Positions 1-9,362 of a DNA stretch of 64,000 nt are shown here, piece by piece. Every line of letters begins with the position of its first letter. The stretch's first letter is position 1. Made by a program: the position numbers and the translations under genes. The stretch covers positions 19,059 to 83,058 of IMG/VR virus record IMGVR_UViG_3300027759_003961; one strand, written 5' to 3'. The notes under the pieces are model-generated. The model was not told the DNA's origin. It ran no database searches and was given only the letters and a program-made list of their open reading frames with translations. This DNA comes from a virus.

Positions 1-177
1 GCGAAAGAAACTGCGAGCCAGATTTGGAATAGTTTTATATTGTAGTAAGACACAGCCGTCAACAGGCCGACTGACCTTTATGTCACGACTAGTAAATTGA
101 GGCTGTTTTTTATTATCAAAGTAACTCTTTACTGTTGCTTTGGTCCAGCGTTCAATAAGGAATTCTTCAGCTCTCAT
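1..177 (-). CDS. Hypothetical phage protein, N-terminal part only
   Basis: An open frame starts with ATG at 177 and runs off the left edge, giving 59 residues. The start directly abuts the TAA of the gene upstream, as expected in a phage operon. Its N-terminus (MRAEEFLIERWTK) resembles the next gene's (MKAYEFITEKWSQK), so the two may share a short N-terminal element. No function can be assigned from this fragment. Confidence 0.6.
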   Translation of the reverse strand, partial: MRAEEFLIERWTKATVKSYFDNKKQPQFTSRDIKVSRPVDGCVLLQYKTIPNLARSFFR

Positions 178-1626
178 TTAGCAGTTCCAACGACGGCGTG
201 CCTTGCAAATAGCCTTGTCTGGAGTTTTAGCACATGAAATGTTGTGCATTTTCATTTGTCCACGTGATCGTGAGCAATAGCTCTTGCGACGCTTGCTGGC
301 CTTACTACCCTTCTTTAACTTGCTAGGCTTGGTAGTTACAGCAGTCTTTAACTTTGAACCTGGATTCTCTCTACGATAAGCGTTCACAGCTTTCTGACTC
401 ATGCCAGCAGTACGATCTTTCTTGTTGACCTTTTGCCAATCTTCGTTCAGTTGCGAAGTTACCGCAAATGCATACAGCTCGTCTTCTGTTAATGATTCTA
501 AATCATCCCACACTACTTCGGAATCTACACCATTTTGAGCAGCAATTTGATCAATGATTGATTCAATAAGATCAAACTCTTCGGCTAGTTCGTTGGATTC
601 GTGAACTGCAGGAGCATTAGGTTGTGCATTCCAAGTGTCGGCCCAATTACTGGCTTGAGCTTTTAACCATTTTTCAGTGCTTTGGCCTTCATCGCGAGCA
701 CTTAAACTAAATGCAAGCTGATCTTGGTCGTTGTAGTATTTGCGTATGCCACGATTGTCATCTGTTTGATAACCAAACCATTCTTCGTTGCCATTAGGAT
801 CAACCAACCAGGCTTCGCCTGAGTAGTAGTCGTTGGCAGTTTCGATAAATTGCCATCCTTTGTAACGATAAGTTTCAGTCTGATCATCGGAAGTTACTTC
901 AACATCATTGCCATCACCTTGTTCATGTATAGTTTGCCCAGACTTAGTTTTGTTTGGTCCCTGTCCTCGATTTTTTGTTTTTAGCAATGCTTCTACAGCA
1001 CCAAGTTGGTGTGCATATAGGTCGCCAAGACGATCAATATCCATGTCACCGCCGCCGTCCCATACCAATGGGTCCAAGAGGTTGACTTCAAACGAAGTTA
1101 ACTTTACTCCTAGATTAGCAAACTTTTTAAGTTGGCCATATATTTCTTGGACCCTTGCAGAATTTCTAATCATTTTAGAAAGATCTTGCCACTCTGGATC
1201 TCTGGTGTATTCATGAGTGTCTTGGATATCAGGGCTTAGAAATACATCGTTAAACACATTTAACTCACGCAAGGCATTTTCCCAGTCAGCTCCGTCACGG
1301 ATAAAACTTTCCGCCACACTTTCATTAGGCACACAGTTACGCACCTGTCCACCATTCTTGCCTTTTTTAGTGCCTTCTGCATGTTTGCCTGGCCAGCAAC
1401 GAGTATAACCGTTTGAGTCTTTTTGACCCTTTTTGATTTCATTGATATTGCCGTGTGTTTTGCACATGCCGCAGTCTTCACACACCATTTCCATCTCTGT
1501 ACTTTCATTGTGCTTTTTCCTACCAGCACAATGAGCCCGTTGACTAAACCCTTTAGGATGGCTACAGTTGATACTGCTCTTGTATTTTTGACTCCACTTT
1601 TCAGTGATAAATTCATAGGCTTTCAT
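178..1626 (-). CDS. Cys/His-rich phage protein with basic C-terminal domain
   Basis: A 482-residue protein. The N-terminal third is rich in Cys and His (PKGFSQRAHC, VCEDCGMC, YTRCWPGKH), which suggests zinc-binding knuckles. The middle is acidic. The last ~75 residues are very basic and end in a RRKSYCSRSRGQMK...RRWNC element that I recall from many phage proteins of unknown role. Its ATG overlaps the stop of the upstream 1,407-residue gene by ATGA, so they are probably translated together. A virion or head-associated role is possible but unproven. Confidence 0.8.
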   Translation of the reverse strand: MKAYEFITEKWSQKYKSSINCSHPKGFSQRAHCAGRKKHNESTEMEMVCEDCGMCKTHGNINEIKKGQKDSNGYTRCWPGKHAEGTKKGKNGGQVRNCVPNESVAESFIRDGADWENALRELNVFNDVFLSPDIQDTHEYTRDPEWQDLSKMIRNSARVQEIYGQLKKFANLGVKLTSFEVNLLDPLVWDGGGDMDIDRLGDLYAHQLGAVEALLKTKNRGQGPNKTKSGQTIHEQGDGNDVEVTSDDQTETYRYKGWQFIETANDYYSGEAWLVDPNGNEEWFGYQTDDNRGIRKYYNDQDQLAFSLSARDEGQSTEKWLKAQASNWADTWNAQPNAPAVHESNELAEEFDLIESIIDQIAAQNGVDSEVVWDDLESLTEDELYAFAVTSQLNEDWQKVNKKDRTAGMSQKAVNAYRRENPGSKLKTAVTTKPSKLKKGSKASKRRKSYCSRSRGQMKMHNISCAKTPDKAICKARRRWNC

Positions 1627-4600
1627 TCTTTGTGTTTCCTTTTCTGTCCTCTACGCATATTTAACTGCCAACGTGCCAGTTGTCCTTTACGACCTTTACT
1701 GTGTGATGCCTTTTCTAATTCTGCCATTGTGGCACCTTTGGGTATTCCGTGACGCTGACTATCGCCCGGACGTCCTGGCCCTTTGCCGTCAGCAAAGTTT
1801 TCTTCTAAACTGGATACGCTACGCAAATATATGTCTGCATCTGGATATCTAGTTTCAAGATTATCTTGCACTACATTGGCTTGGTTGTAACTGGCATGTG
1901 TCATTCTATGAATAACCTGACCAGTTATACGATTTACAAATTCCCAATCACGCGGAATGTCTGTAGCATCTTGTGGTGTGTCAAAGTTTTGAGCAACATC
2001 CGTTTCCACATCCTGCACACCTGGGGCATGGCCCGATGCGCGGTAGCCATAGTCTTCAGTTTCGTTAGGCAAGTTATTTTGTTTCAACCAACTTCCGTAA
2101 ACCTGATCGGCTTCCTGCGGAGTCTGTGCATAGAATCGGTCTACGACCTTGTAGGTGGTACGGCTCACTATGTCATAGTTGTAGTCTATTTTCTTGGTTG
2201 TGATACGCTTGGCCAACTTGGCTCTTGGAGTCATTGTAGCTGGATCTTCGTAAGGACGAACCTGGAATCCAATGCCTTGATCCACATACTTGTCATACAC
2301 AGCATCAGCCACTTCGCCTTTGCTCTTGCCTTTGACTATTTCAAGTGTAGCACCGGTTTTAACATCATACACTTCCCAGTCTTGTTCACCCATATTGACC
2401 AACTGATATTCGCCTGTGTCTAATGCTTCACGACCGTACTTGGCCCATACTCGCATTTTAACTTCACTTTCTGGATAGCCATTCCATTCTGCTCCAGGAA
2501 CTGGTTCCCATACACCGTCGACATTTTGATATAGTCTAAAACGTTGATTCATTTTCTTTTCTGTGCCAATGGTCTTTTCAGCCCACTTTTTCTTGAGTTG
2601 TTCTGCTGTGAGCTCACCTGCGGCAAACTGACTGAACAGGGCCAACTGACTGTCACCTTCGGGCGCTACCAACTTGTACAGTTTCTTAGCATACTCTCTG
2701 CGTTCTTCATTGGGGTTGGCCGCAAGACTCATGGCTCTAGCATAACGCAACATGGTGCTGGATAGTTTTTCAGGGTCAGCATTTTCCTCAGCCAACCAGT
2801 CACCGCCAGCACTACGGAATTCAATGTAGCCATTTTGTATATGTGCTGATGTGTACTTGCCTTCGCCTACACCTTTTTGTATCTCTCTATGTGCCAGTTC
2901 GAGCAGGCCACTTTGCATCAATTTGATTGCACCCATAGGATCAGCACGGCCACCTTTGATGTTTTCACGGAACTTGCTCATGGCTGACTTGGTGTAGGTG
3001 TTGGCCTCACGACCAAACGATTGTAACACGTATTCGTCACCCAGGAACAGGATCAGTTTCAAGTAGTCAACGTCACCACCTTTGAACGGCACACTAACGC
3101 CCATGTGTAGACCGGTTGAGTTGTTGGTATAACAGTTGCCCTCGTCTGAATTGGCCCAGTCACATACCGCTTCTAGTTTTTCTAATGCTTGTTCTAGTGG
3201 TAAAGGCGGACTTACAATTTCCAAGCCAAAGTCTTCACTGTCGTCGGGTTGTAAACTAGAATCAGGCTCTAAAATCCACACGCCTTCCTTGCGTGTGGCA
3301 CTGTGATAGTTGCTACTTACTTTAACCGGCATGTCTACAGCACTTTGTAAACTGTCGCCAATTTCATCCCATTCACGACTTCCGCCGTTACTACCACTGC
3401 CAGTCATGTAGGGCCAGTCTAGATCATAATTGCTAGCGATATCACTCATCCAGCGTAGGCCTGCATCATCAAAAAATCCTGAATCGTCATCTATCTGATA
3501 ATTATCTCGGAAGTCATCTAGAGCGGCATCCCAGTTTGCACCTTGTTTACGAACTTCATCTTCTATTAGCTCGTCTAGCAGGCCTTCAGCTTCCTCTTGT
3601 GCATCTAAATACTGTTGATACTGTGGATTGGCTTCTGCGTATGTTTGTTGTTCTTTACTTGACGTAAATTTAGGAGCCCGCTCACCGGCATTGATAATTG
3701 CATTTATTTTATCGTCGGTTAAATCCAATAATGCCAACTGTTTTTGTATTTCATTGTCAAGATCCCAATCACCTTCGTCAACCATAACTTTACGGATTAA
3801 ATCTTCAGCTTCGTTGCTAAAGTCTTTGATCATTTGCTCATCGTACCACTCGTAATATTGTTCGTCTAGGCCTTCTTGCAAGGCACGTTCTTGACGTGGG
3901 CTCAAGCCACCATAGTCACCACCTTGGAAAAAGTCTATGATTTGTTGGATGCTACGGCAACGTTCGTCCATGTCATAGTCAGGTTCCATGTCGTAGTCAC
4001 TGTCGTCACCGCTGTTGGTGTCACGGAAGATCATCTCTGCTTCAAAGCCGGCACGTATGCCCTGTGCTTCTGGACTCTGGGCCCACTTTTGCAAGGCCGA
4101 CGGGCTCATTTTAACTTCGTCTAGTTGCGTAGACTCGGCTACATTGTAGGTAGGATCTGTCTTTTGACGTTTCATACTCTTGGGCTGATTAGGATCAACA
4201 GGGTCAATATCGGTAGTAGTGAGTCCTAAGTTTTCTAAATCGTTGATATACTGGTGTTCTGTATCTTCGTCGCCAAATGATATAATAGTACTAGGAGGAC
4301 CTTTGCCAAATTGGCTTTTGTCTGCTGCTTTTAGATTACTAATGTTCTTGCCTAACTTGTACCAGTCATACATGTCGCTGACATCTACACGTATAGTACC
4401 TTTAGGCATGGTAGGTTTAGTTTCTGGGCCTGGCGGATTATCTGGGCTGTAATCCTCGTCGGCTATACCTTTTTTAAATCGGGCCAATTCTAAATTTAAT
4501 TTCTCAAACAGACCATTTGCTCGGGCAACCTGTGGAACGCCTTGCCGGTTGGTTTTTAAATTTAACTTGTTGGCTTCTTTGCCCAGTTGTCCGGGGCGAA

Positions 4601-5846
4601 TGTCTTGTGTGAGTGCCATGCTGAATCGCGGATCTCGAGCCTGCTTCTTTGTGGGGATATATCCACTTGCGCCTTCCTCTAGTTCAGTTTGACTGGCATC
4701 AAACAATTCTGGGTGCAAGCGACCATAGTCACGCATGAGTATGCCAGCACGGGCATTAGCTTCGTTTTCATATGGTGATCCAGTTTCTCCAGCATCACCA
4801 GGCACTGTTTCACGCTCGTGTTGATGTTTGTGTGTGAGTTCATGTGCCACAGTACGGAGCACATCCATAATATGACGTTGGCCAAATGCTACCTCCAGCA
4901 AATGTGCATCATTGATATAACGACCAAAAGTCTTATTCACCACTGACCACTGTGGGTCACGACGCAACTTGACTGTGGGCATTGATTTGATTTTTAATTC
5001 TGCTACACAAAATTTGATAAAGTCTTTTAGTATTTGTTCATCTGATAACGACGGGGTGTCAACTTCGGTTGTTTGTTCAACCACCGAGTTGGCTTCTTCG
5101 TGTTTGAATCCATATGTAAACACACTATGCGGTTGCCGACGTTCACGTAAACTCAGTTCTTGATCTTTGGCTGCATTACGAGCATCATATAGTTCTTTAA
5201 TCTTGCCTTGACTGCGTAACATTTTAAATGCTAGGTTTTCAGGACCAAATTCGCCGTGCTGTTCAAGTCCAGTCTGTCGCATCCGTTTAATCTTTTCAGC
5301 CATACGGGTCATGCGAGTTAAACTGCCCGACGCAATGGCCTTTTCAATTTGATGCCCTACAGTTTTAAATTTATTCTCAGTGCTAGTATCATCCACCACT
5401 GACTTAACACGACGCGGAACTTGAATCCAATCATCGGTTAATACGCTGTAGATACCTTGACTAATGTGTGGTTGATCTGCAGATTGAACATATAGTTCAA
5501 CATCGTAACCGCCAATTTTAATATTGTGTTGTTCGTTATACTGAAACTTCTTAGCATCAAATAACTCGCGATATACTTCATCCGTGGGCATTTTGACCAC
5601 TAGGTGTAGATCAATATCTGAGTTGGGAGTATATGTGTAGGCTGCATTTGACCCACTGATGGTTATGTCTTGCAAGTCAAGATCTATCACGCCTAGAAAC
5701 TCGCGAAAATCTTCAGCTATTAAAAGTAGCTGGGCCTTGACTTCCGGCTTTAAATGCTCAGTAGAGTCCCACAGTCTAGGATTCAAGCGATCATTGAACT
5801 TGACTGCGTCGTCAAGGTTGTAGGAATCTAGTTCTAAAATATTCAT
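1623..5846 (-). CDS. Multidomain protein: nucleotidyltransferase, metallopeptidase, amidoligase-like
   Basis: I place the start at ATG 5846 (MNILELDSYN), because the longer open frame would run back through the terminator and the upstream gene; this gives 1,407 residues. Residues ~40-240 look like a polymerase-beta-type nucleotidyltransferase (GS at 65-66, SDIDLH at 76-81). Residues ~265-390 hold a zinc metallopeptidase signature (HELTH at 335-339, with a downstream ENEA as possible third ligand). About 600-1050 resembles the COOH-NH2 ligase (Amidoligase_2) fold (GFEAEMIF, LEIVSPPLP, STGLHMGVSV, YIEFRSAGGDW). The C-terminus is basic and ends with a GRPGDSQRHGIPKG motif common in phage proteins. 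Three unrelated catalytic folds in one chain suggest a virion enzyme or a polyprotein that is later cleaved. Domain calls are from motifs only. Confidence 0.8.
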   Translation of the reverse strand: MNILELDSYNLDDAVKFNDRLNPRLWDSTEHLKPEVKAQLLLIAEDFREFLGVIDLDLQDITISGSNAAYTYTPNSDIDLHLVVKMPTDEVYRELFDAKKFQYNEQHNIKIGGYDVELYVQSADQPHISQGIYSVLTDDWIQVPRRVKSVVDDTSTENKFKTVGHQIEKAIASGSLTRMTRMAEKIKRMRQTGLEQHGEFGPENLAFKMLRSQGKIKELYDARNAAKDQELSLRERRQPHSVFTYGFKHEEANSVVEQTTEVDTPSLSDEQILKDFIKFCVAELKIKSMPTVKLRRDPQWSVVNKTFGRYINDAHLLEVAFGQRHIMDVLRTVAHELTHKHQHERETVPGDAGETGSPYENEANARAGILMRDYGRLHPELFDASQTELEEGASGYIPTKKQARDPRFSMALTQDIRPGQLGKEANKLNLKTNRQGVPQVARANGLFEKLNLELARFKKGIADEDYSPDNPPGPETKPTMPKGTIRVDVSDMYDWYKLGKNISNLKAADKSQFGKGPPSTIISFGDEDTEHQYINDLENLGLTTTDIDPVDPNQPKSMKRQKTDPTYNVAESTQLDEVKMSPSALQKWAQSPEAQGIRAGFEAEMIFRDTNSGDDSDYDMEPDYDMDERCRSIQQIIDFFQGGDYGGLSPRQERALQEGLDEQYYEWYDEQMIKDFSNEAEDLIRKVMVDEGDWDLDNEIQKQLALLDLTDDKINAIINAGERAPKFTSSKEQQTYAEANPQYQQYLDAQEEAEGLLDELIEDEVRKQGANWDAALDDFRDNYQIDDDSGFFDDAGLRWMSDIASNYDLDWPYMTGSGSNGGSREWDEIGDSLQSAVDMPVKVSSNYHSATRKEGVWILEPDSSLQPDDSEDFGLEIVSPPLPLEQALEKLEAVCDWANSDEGNCYTNNSTGLHMGVSVPFKGGDVDYLKLILFLGDEYVLQSFGREANTYTKSAMSKFRENIKGGRADPMGAIKLMQSGLLELAHREIQKGVGEGKYTSAHIQNGYIEFRSAGGDWLAEENADPEKLSSTMLRYARAMSLAANPNEERREYAKKLYKLVAPEGDSQLALFSQFAAGELTAEQLKKKWAEKTIGTEKKMNQRFRLYQNVDGVWEPVPGAEWNGYPESEVKMRVWAKYGREALDTGEYQLVNMGEQDWEVYDVKTGATLEIVKGKSKGEVADAVYDKYVDQGIGFQVRPYEDPATMTPRAKLAKRITTKKIDYNYDIVSRTTYKVVDRFYAQTPQEADQVYGSWLKQNNLPNETEDYGYRASGHAPGVQDVETDVAQNFDTPQDATDIPRDWEFVNRITGQVIHRMTHASYNQANVVQDNLETRYPDADIYLRSVSSLEENFADGKGPGRPGDSQRHGIPKGATMAELEKASHSKGRKGQLARWQLNMRRGQKRKHKE

Positions 5847-5868
5847 TGTGTAATATTTAGCGCACAAC

Positions 5869-5892
5869 AAAAAGCCGCTGTCAAAGCGGCTC
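5869..5892 (-). terminator. Rho-independent terminator after the glycosyltransferase gene
   Basis: On the minus strand a GC-rich 7-bp stem (AGCCGCT/AGCGGCT, arms 5873-5879 and 5885-5891, 5-nt loop) is followed by TTTTTG. It sits between the glycosyltransferase stop at 5914 and the ATG at 5846, and it supports the internal start chosen for the large gene. Confidence 0.8.
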
Positions 5893-5913
5893 TTGTTATG
5901 TTGGGTTATTATG

Positions 5914-6822
5914 TTACTTCTTTTTCTTTTTACTACTGGCCAATACTGTAGCTTCTGCTGGTTTAGCATCAACCGGTGCAGCCACTCCTGTTGGACCACC
6001 CAAAGCCACATTATTGGTTAGGGCTAGTGAATGCAGATCTTTGTACAGTTGATCTTGAGTCTGATAGTCAAACACATAAGTGCCGGTGTGCTTGAGTAGC
6101 ACACGCTTGTCTACCCAAATCTTGCCGCCTAAGTCTCTGTAATTTTCGCAGAATGTCCAGTCCTCTGAATAGTAACGATTTTCACGCACTGCTGTGTCAA
6201 AATAAGTTTTCATGTAAGGGTTTAATTCTGGCGGTAGACCAATGTCGTTTGCAAATGGTTTTGTAGCAGGATGTGCGTTGAGCTTTTCAAATACCGCACG
6301 TTTGATCAACATAAAACCTGTGCCGGTTTTTGATACTTCCTGTAGGCCATCTGGGCCTTCTTCAGCACCATCAAAGCCGTTTACACACCATTTGACTGGC
6401 AGACTTTTCATTGGGTATAATCCACCAATAACGTCCACGTCACGATTCAACATGACCAATAAATGCCAAGGTTCCCAACCAATGTCAGCATCAATAAACA
6501 TCAAATGAGTTGATTCTTTATTGTTAAGGAATTTGGCAGTGAGCGTGTTTCTAGCTCTGCTAATAAGACTTTCATTGGTCATGGTTTCCATGGTCCAATC
6601 AATGCCCAACTGGCGGCAGGTGTTGGCCCATTTGATATAGCTCATAAAGCATGACTCTGTAAGCATACCACCGTAGCATGGCATACAAATATGCACACGA
6701 GTGGTCTTCAAAAAGTCAATGTTTACTTGGATTTGTTGTTGTCCTGGCTGTGGTTGCTCAGTAACGTCGTTTACCTTTGCACCAGGTGTTTGTGTTGTGG
6801 GTGTTGCTTGGTTTTCAGCCAT
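5914..6822 (-). CDS. Family 2-like glycosyltransferase
   Basis: A 302-residue GT-A type transferase. The central region reads THLMFIDADIGWEPW, a DxD-type nucleotide-sugar/metal site, followed by DVIGGLYPMK and the TGTGFMLIKRAVF segment typical of phage GT2-like proteins. The N-terminus is Gln/Pro-rich and the C-terminus ends in a Lys tail. It probably moves a sugar onto phage DNA, a virion protein or a host glycan; the acceptor cannot be read from sequence. The start ATG has GAGGAA just upstream, and a terminator follows the gene. Confidence 0.8.
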   Translation of the reverse strand: MAENQATPTTQTPGAKVNDVTEQPQPGQQQIQVNIDFLKTTRVHICMPCYGGMLTESCFMSYIKWANTCRQLGIDWTMETMTNESLISRARNTLTAKFLNNKESTHLMFIDADIGWEPWHLLVMLNRDVDVIGGLYPMKSLPVKWCVNGFDGAEEGPDGLQEVSKTGTGFMLIKRAVFEKLNAHPATKPFANDIGLPPELNPYMKTYFDTAVRENRYYSEDWTFCENYRDLGGKIWVDKRVLLKHTGTYVFDYQTQDQLYKDLHSLALTNNVALGGPTGVAAPVDAKPAEATVLASSKKKKK

Positions 6823-6859
6823 GGATTCCTCTATTAAAGTGTCTGATATTTAATAGAGT

Positions 6860-7669
6860 TTAACACACTGGCTTATTTTTTCCTAGTCTTTTTTCGTCAA
6901 GATAATCAACAACAACAGGATCTTGCAAGTTTGGAACGGCCTGGCGTACTTGTGCCAGTTGTTCGCGTAGATATGTGATTTTTGCCAGCAAGTGTTCCTT
7001 GCGTTCACGCATCACGTTCACAGGATTATCACCAGCAAATACTGCTTCTTGCCCGTAAATGATGCCTTCTGCAGGATCATTTACACCTAAGCGTTGGTCA
7101 AATACAGCCTTTAACTCTGGGTCCGGTGTGCCATATAAGTCTGTGATAATTGCCAGACGATCATTATCATTGCCATCGCGATACAGTTTACGGATGTCAC
7201 TGGCACTGTTGGCATCTGCACCTTTGACTCGAAATTTTACAGTCGGAGTTATAGCAACGTAGCCATGTTTGGTCATTGGCTTCATGCCTTTTTTGTTCTC
7301 TGGCACAGGTTGTAAATAACCAGGTGATCCATCTTTCTTTGGAGCAAAATTAAATCTTTCAGCATCCTTGGCACTAACAGCAAATACCAAGACTGTGTTG
7401 GCTTTTTCTTCGTCTGACAAAGTTGATGTAATTTCTGTTGCCTGATAAGGATTTTTTACATTAACAACATGGCCGGCAGGAACACCTAATTTAGTAGCCA
7501 TTTTTACTTTGTCGCTGAACTCAAAGGGACTGGTCACAGGATCTTGAACATTGCTACTAGCAATATACACGTTGTTTTCACCAAATTGATTGGCCAACCA
7601 ATCATAGCTGGCTTTGTGTCCTAGATGGAAGGGATGGAATCTGCCGGGATATATTACAAGATAGTTCAT
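6860..7669 (-). CDS. HxGH-family nucleotidylyltransferase
   Basis: A 269-residue protein starting MNYLVIYPGRFHPFHLGHKAS, with the HxGH motif of the cytidylyl/adenylyltransferase superfamily (NMN adenylyltransferase, PPAT, glycerol-3-phosphate cytidylyltransferase) near residues 13-19. A SASDIRKLYRDG segment further on corresponds to the second nucleotide-binding motif. The family joins a nucleotide to a small phosphorylated substrate with release of pyrophosphate; NAD salvage is one option. The C-terminal ~80 residues are an extra coiled-coil-like tail. Confidence 0.75.
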   Translation of the reverse strand: MNYLVIYPGRFHPFHLGHKASYDWLANQFGENNVYIASSNVQDPVTSPFEFSDKVKMATKLGVPAGHVVNVKNPYQATEITSTLSDEEKANTVLVFAVSAKDAERFNFAPKKDGSPGYLQPVPENKKGMKPMTKHGYVAITPTVKFRVKGADANSASDIRKLYRDGNDNDRLAIITDLYGTPDPELKAVFDQRLGVNDPAEGIIYGQEAVFAGDNPVNVMRERKEHLLAKITYLREQLAQVRQAVPNLQDPVVVDYLDEKRLGKNKPVC

Positions 7670-7685
7670 TGTAATATATTTATGG

Positions 7686-8123
7686 TTACATGTGCTCTAG
7701 GAGCCACAGGTATATAGGTGTAGAGAATTTAAGACTCACAGTGCCGTTGCACCCCATTTCACTGTAAAACTTATCATGGGCAACAACGCTGGTTCCATTA
7801 AAATCGTGTGTATATACTGCTTGTTCTGTGACCATATGTCCAAGTTTGATTTCATCAAATGCCAGGTCTGTGATAATTAGCCTAGCATCGGTAACAATAC
7901 TACCAGCCTCATCCACCCGAGTGTGGTCAGAGGTTTTGTTTTTTAATACAAATCTAAGCTCGTGTTCACCATCGTCATCGGTAATTTCTAAAACAATCTG
8001 TTGTTGAGTTTGTACATGATCGGTGTCAAAAAACTTTTGATTGTCAACCCAGGCCTCAAATCCCAGTGTAGCTTCTGTGTTAGTTGTATCTAGGGTACAA
8101 GAAATTGTTACAGTGTTAGACAT
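7686..8123 (-). CDS. Hypothetical phage protein, beta-rich
   Basis: A 145-residue protein with alternating hydrophobic/polar segments (VTISCTLD, QIVLEITDDDGEHELRFVL) suggesting a beta-sandwich, possibly a carbohydrate-binding-like virion decoration. It lies 1 bp downstream of an equally beta-rich gene, and both are probably structural. No family recognised. Confidence 0.65.
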   Translation of the reverse strand: MSNTVTISCTLDTTNTEATLGFEAWVDNQKFFDTDHVQTQQQIVLEITDDDGEHELRFVLKNKTSDHTRVDEAGSIVTDARLIITDLAFDEIKLGHMVTEQAVYTHDFNGTSVVAHDKFYSEMGCNGTVSLKFSTPIYLWLLEHM

Positions 8124-8124
8124 T

Positions 8125-8490
8125 TTAGTATGCTGCAGTAATGGTTATAGTTCCACTTGAAAATTCAGTAATTTCTGCTCTAAGCCAAGTAAAGTTACCT
8201 ACAACATTTACAGGAATAGTTCCGGTATCAACGGTACTACCATCACCATATGTGGCCACTTCAAACCAAGGAGCAGATTCTTTAAGATCGTTCAAAGTCG
8301 CTTGGATGCTTATAACACCCACAAAATCTTGCAAACGATATGTGATGGTTTGTAGTGCGCCTTGCCCACCATAGTAGTTGGCCGCGGGTACAGCATTGCT
8401 GTACCAATCTTGGCTGCTACCATCGTAGTTACCTGATGCACTGCCATAAGTCACATCATCTACTAGAGTTTGTGTGGTGTAAATGGTCAT
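8125..8490 (-). CDS. Hypothetical phage structural protein
   Basis: A 121-residue Ser/Thr/Tyr/Gly-rich protein with few charges and a predicted all-beta make-up (YRLQDFVGVISIQATL, SSGTITITAAY), as in small tail or baseplate proteins. Its ATG overlaps the TGA of the preceding 54-codon gene (ATGA). Confidence 0.65.
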   Translation of the reverse strand: MTIYTTQTLVDDVTYGSASGNYDGSSQDWYSNAVPAANYYGGQGALQTITYRLQDFVGVISIQATLNDLKESAPWFEVATYGDGSTVDTGTIPVNVVGNFTWLRAEITEFSSGTITITAAY

Positions 8491-8651
8491 GCCTGTTTAA
8501 TTTCTACTAGAGTGCCAGCACCAGCCAATTCAGTTACCACTGCTTCTAATTGAGCCACAACATCGGCATCTAATAAAACGTGGGCAGGAGTGTCGTCTTT
8601 GACCAATTGGCTGACAGTGATTACAAGGGTTTGTTCGTTAATTTTTGCCAT
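8487..8651 (-). CDS. Small hypothetical protein (54 aa)
   Basis: ATG at 8651 opens a 54-codon frame reading MAKINEQTLVITVSQLVKDD and ending VEIKQA. It fills the gap between its neighbours and ends in an ATGA overlap with the next start, which is good evidence that it is translated. It is mildly amphipathic; no function seen. Confidence 0.65.
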   Translation of the reverse strand: MAKINEQTLVITVSQLVKDDTPAHVLLDADVVAQLEAVVTELAGAGTLVEIKQA

Positions 8652-8657
8652 AGTGTA

Positions 8658-9362
8658 CTATTTAGCCTGGATTATCTGCTGAGTTTTTCTTATTATTCCA
8701 GGATGTACCAGTGCCAGCATAGTCAACCACGACATTTCATCGTGATCTACAAAAAAATAGTCTTGTGTGCGATAGAATGTACTAGTAATCCAGGTTGCTA
8801 GTGCTGGGCTAATTCTAATACTGGATTGTTGATTGTTTAAAAAATTAATCAACGTGTTTTTTTGCTGATTGGTAATTTTGGTTATTTTAAAATAACTGCG
8901 GAATTGATGCCGGGGATTCTTTAATAAAATAGTATTTTTAGGACGATCGATCACAGCCTTGGAGTATTTTTTTCCTGTCAACATAGGCATGGGTTTTAAT
9001 TGACTGATCAACTCTAAGCTATTGGTATACACCCATCCACAGTTGGAACTGACTACTAATTTTAAATCCACTCCGCTGTTGCGTAGAACGGCAGCAAAAT
9101 CATACAAGTTTTGCTCAACTTCTTCGGTGATTTCATTCCACAGACGTGATTGTTGGGCATTGGGTTTCTGACCAAGGGTGTTCCATCGTTGGTGTGCAAC
9201 TTCGCGCCACTGTTTTCGACGCTCAAGCATGTGGCTGATACGGGTGCAATCAAGTTCTTGTTCTCGCAGACAACTGATTTCTGCCAAGCCAAAACTGATA
9301 CAGTATTGAAAACGATCGTAAAACAACCGATCCTTTACAACGGATTTAAACTTCAGGGTCAA
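8658..9362 (-). CDS. Hypothetical phage protein, overlaps clpA-like gene end
   Basis: A 234-residue protein with no motif I recognise. The first start (TTG at 9362) lies inside the end of the ClpA-like gene. A second TTG at 9329, preceded by AAGGA at good spacing, would give a protein beginning FYDRFQYCISFG and may be the true start. The many Trp, Tyr and Arg residues and charged helices suggest a cytosolic protein. Overlap with clpA suggests shared expression. Confidence 0.7.
   Translation of the reverse strand: MTLKFKSVVKDRLFYDRFQYCISFGLAEISCLREQELDCTRISHMLERRKQWREVAHQRWNTLGQKPNAQQSRLWNEITEEVEQNLYDFAAVLRNSGVDLKLVVSSNCGWVYTNSLELISQLKPMPMLTGKKYSKAVIDRPKNTILLKNPRHQFRSYFKITKITNQQKNTLINFLNNQQSSIRISPALATWITSTFYRTQDYFFVDHDEMSWLTMLALVHPGIIRKTQQIIQAK

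Noticed and set aside
5847-6011. N-terminal extension of the 1,407-residue protein to 6011
   Set aside because: The frame is open, but it runs through a terminator and the end of the glycosyltransferase gene; MNILELD at 5846 is the natural start.
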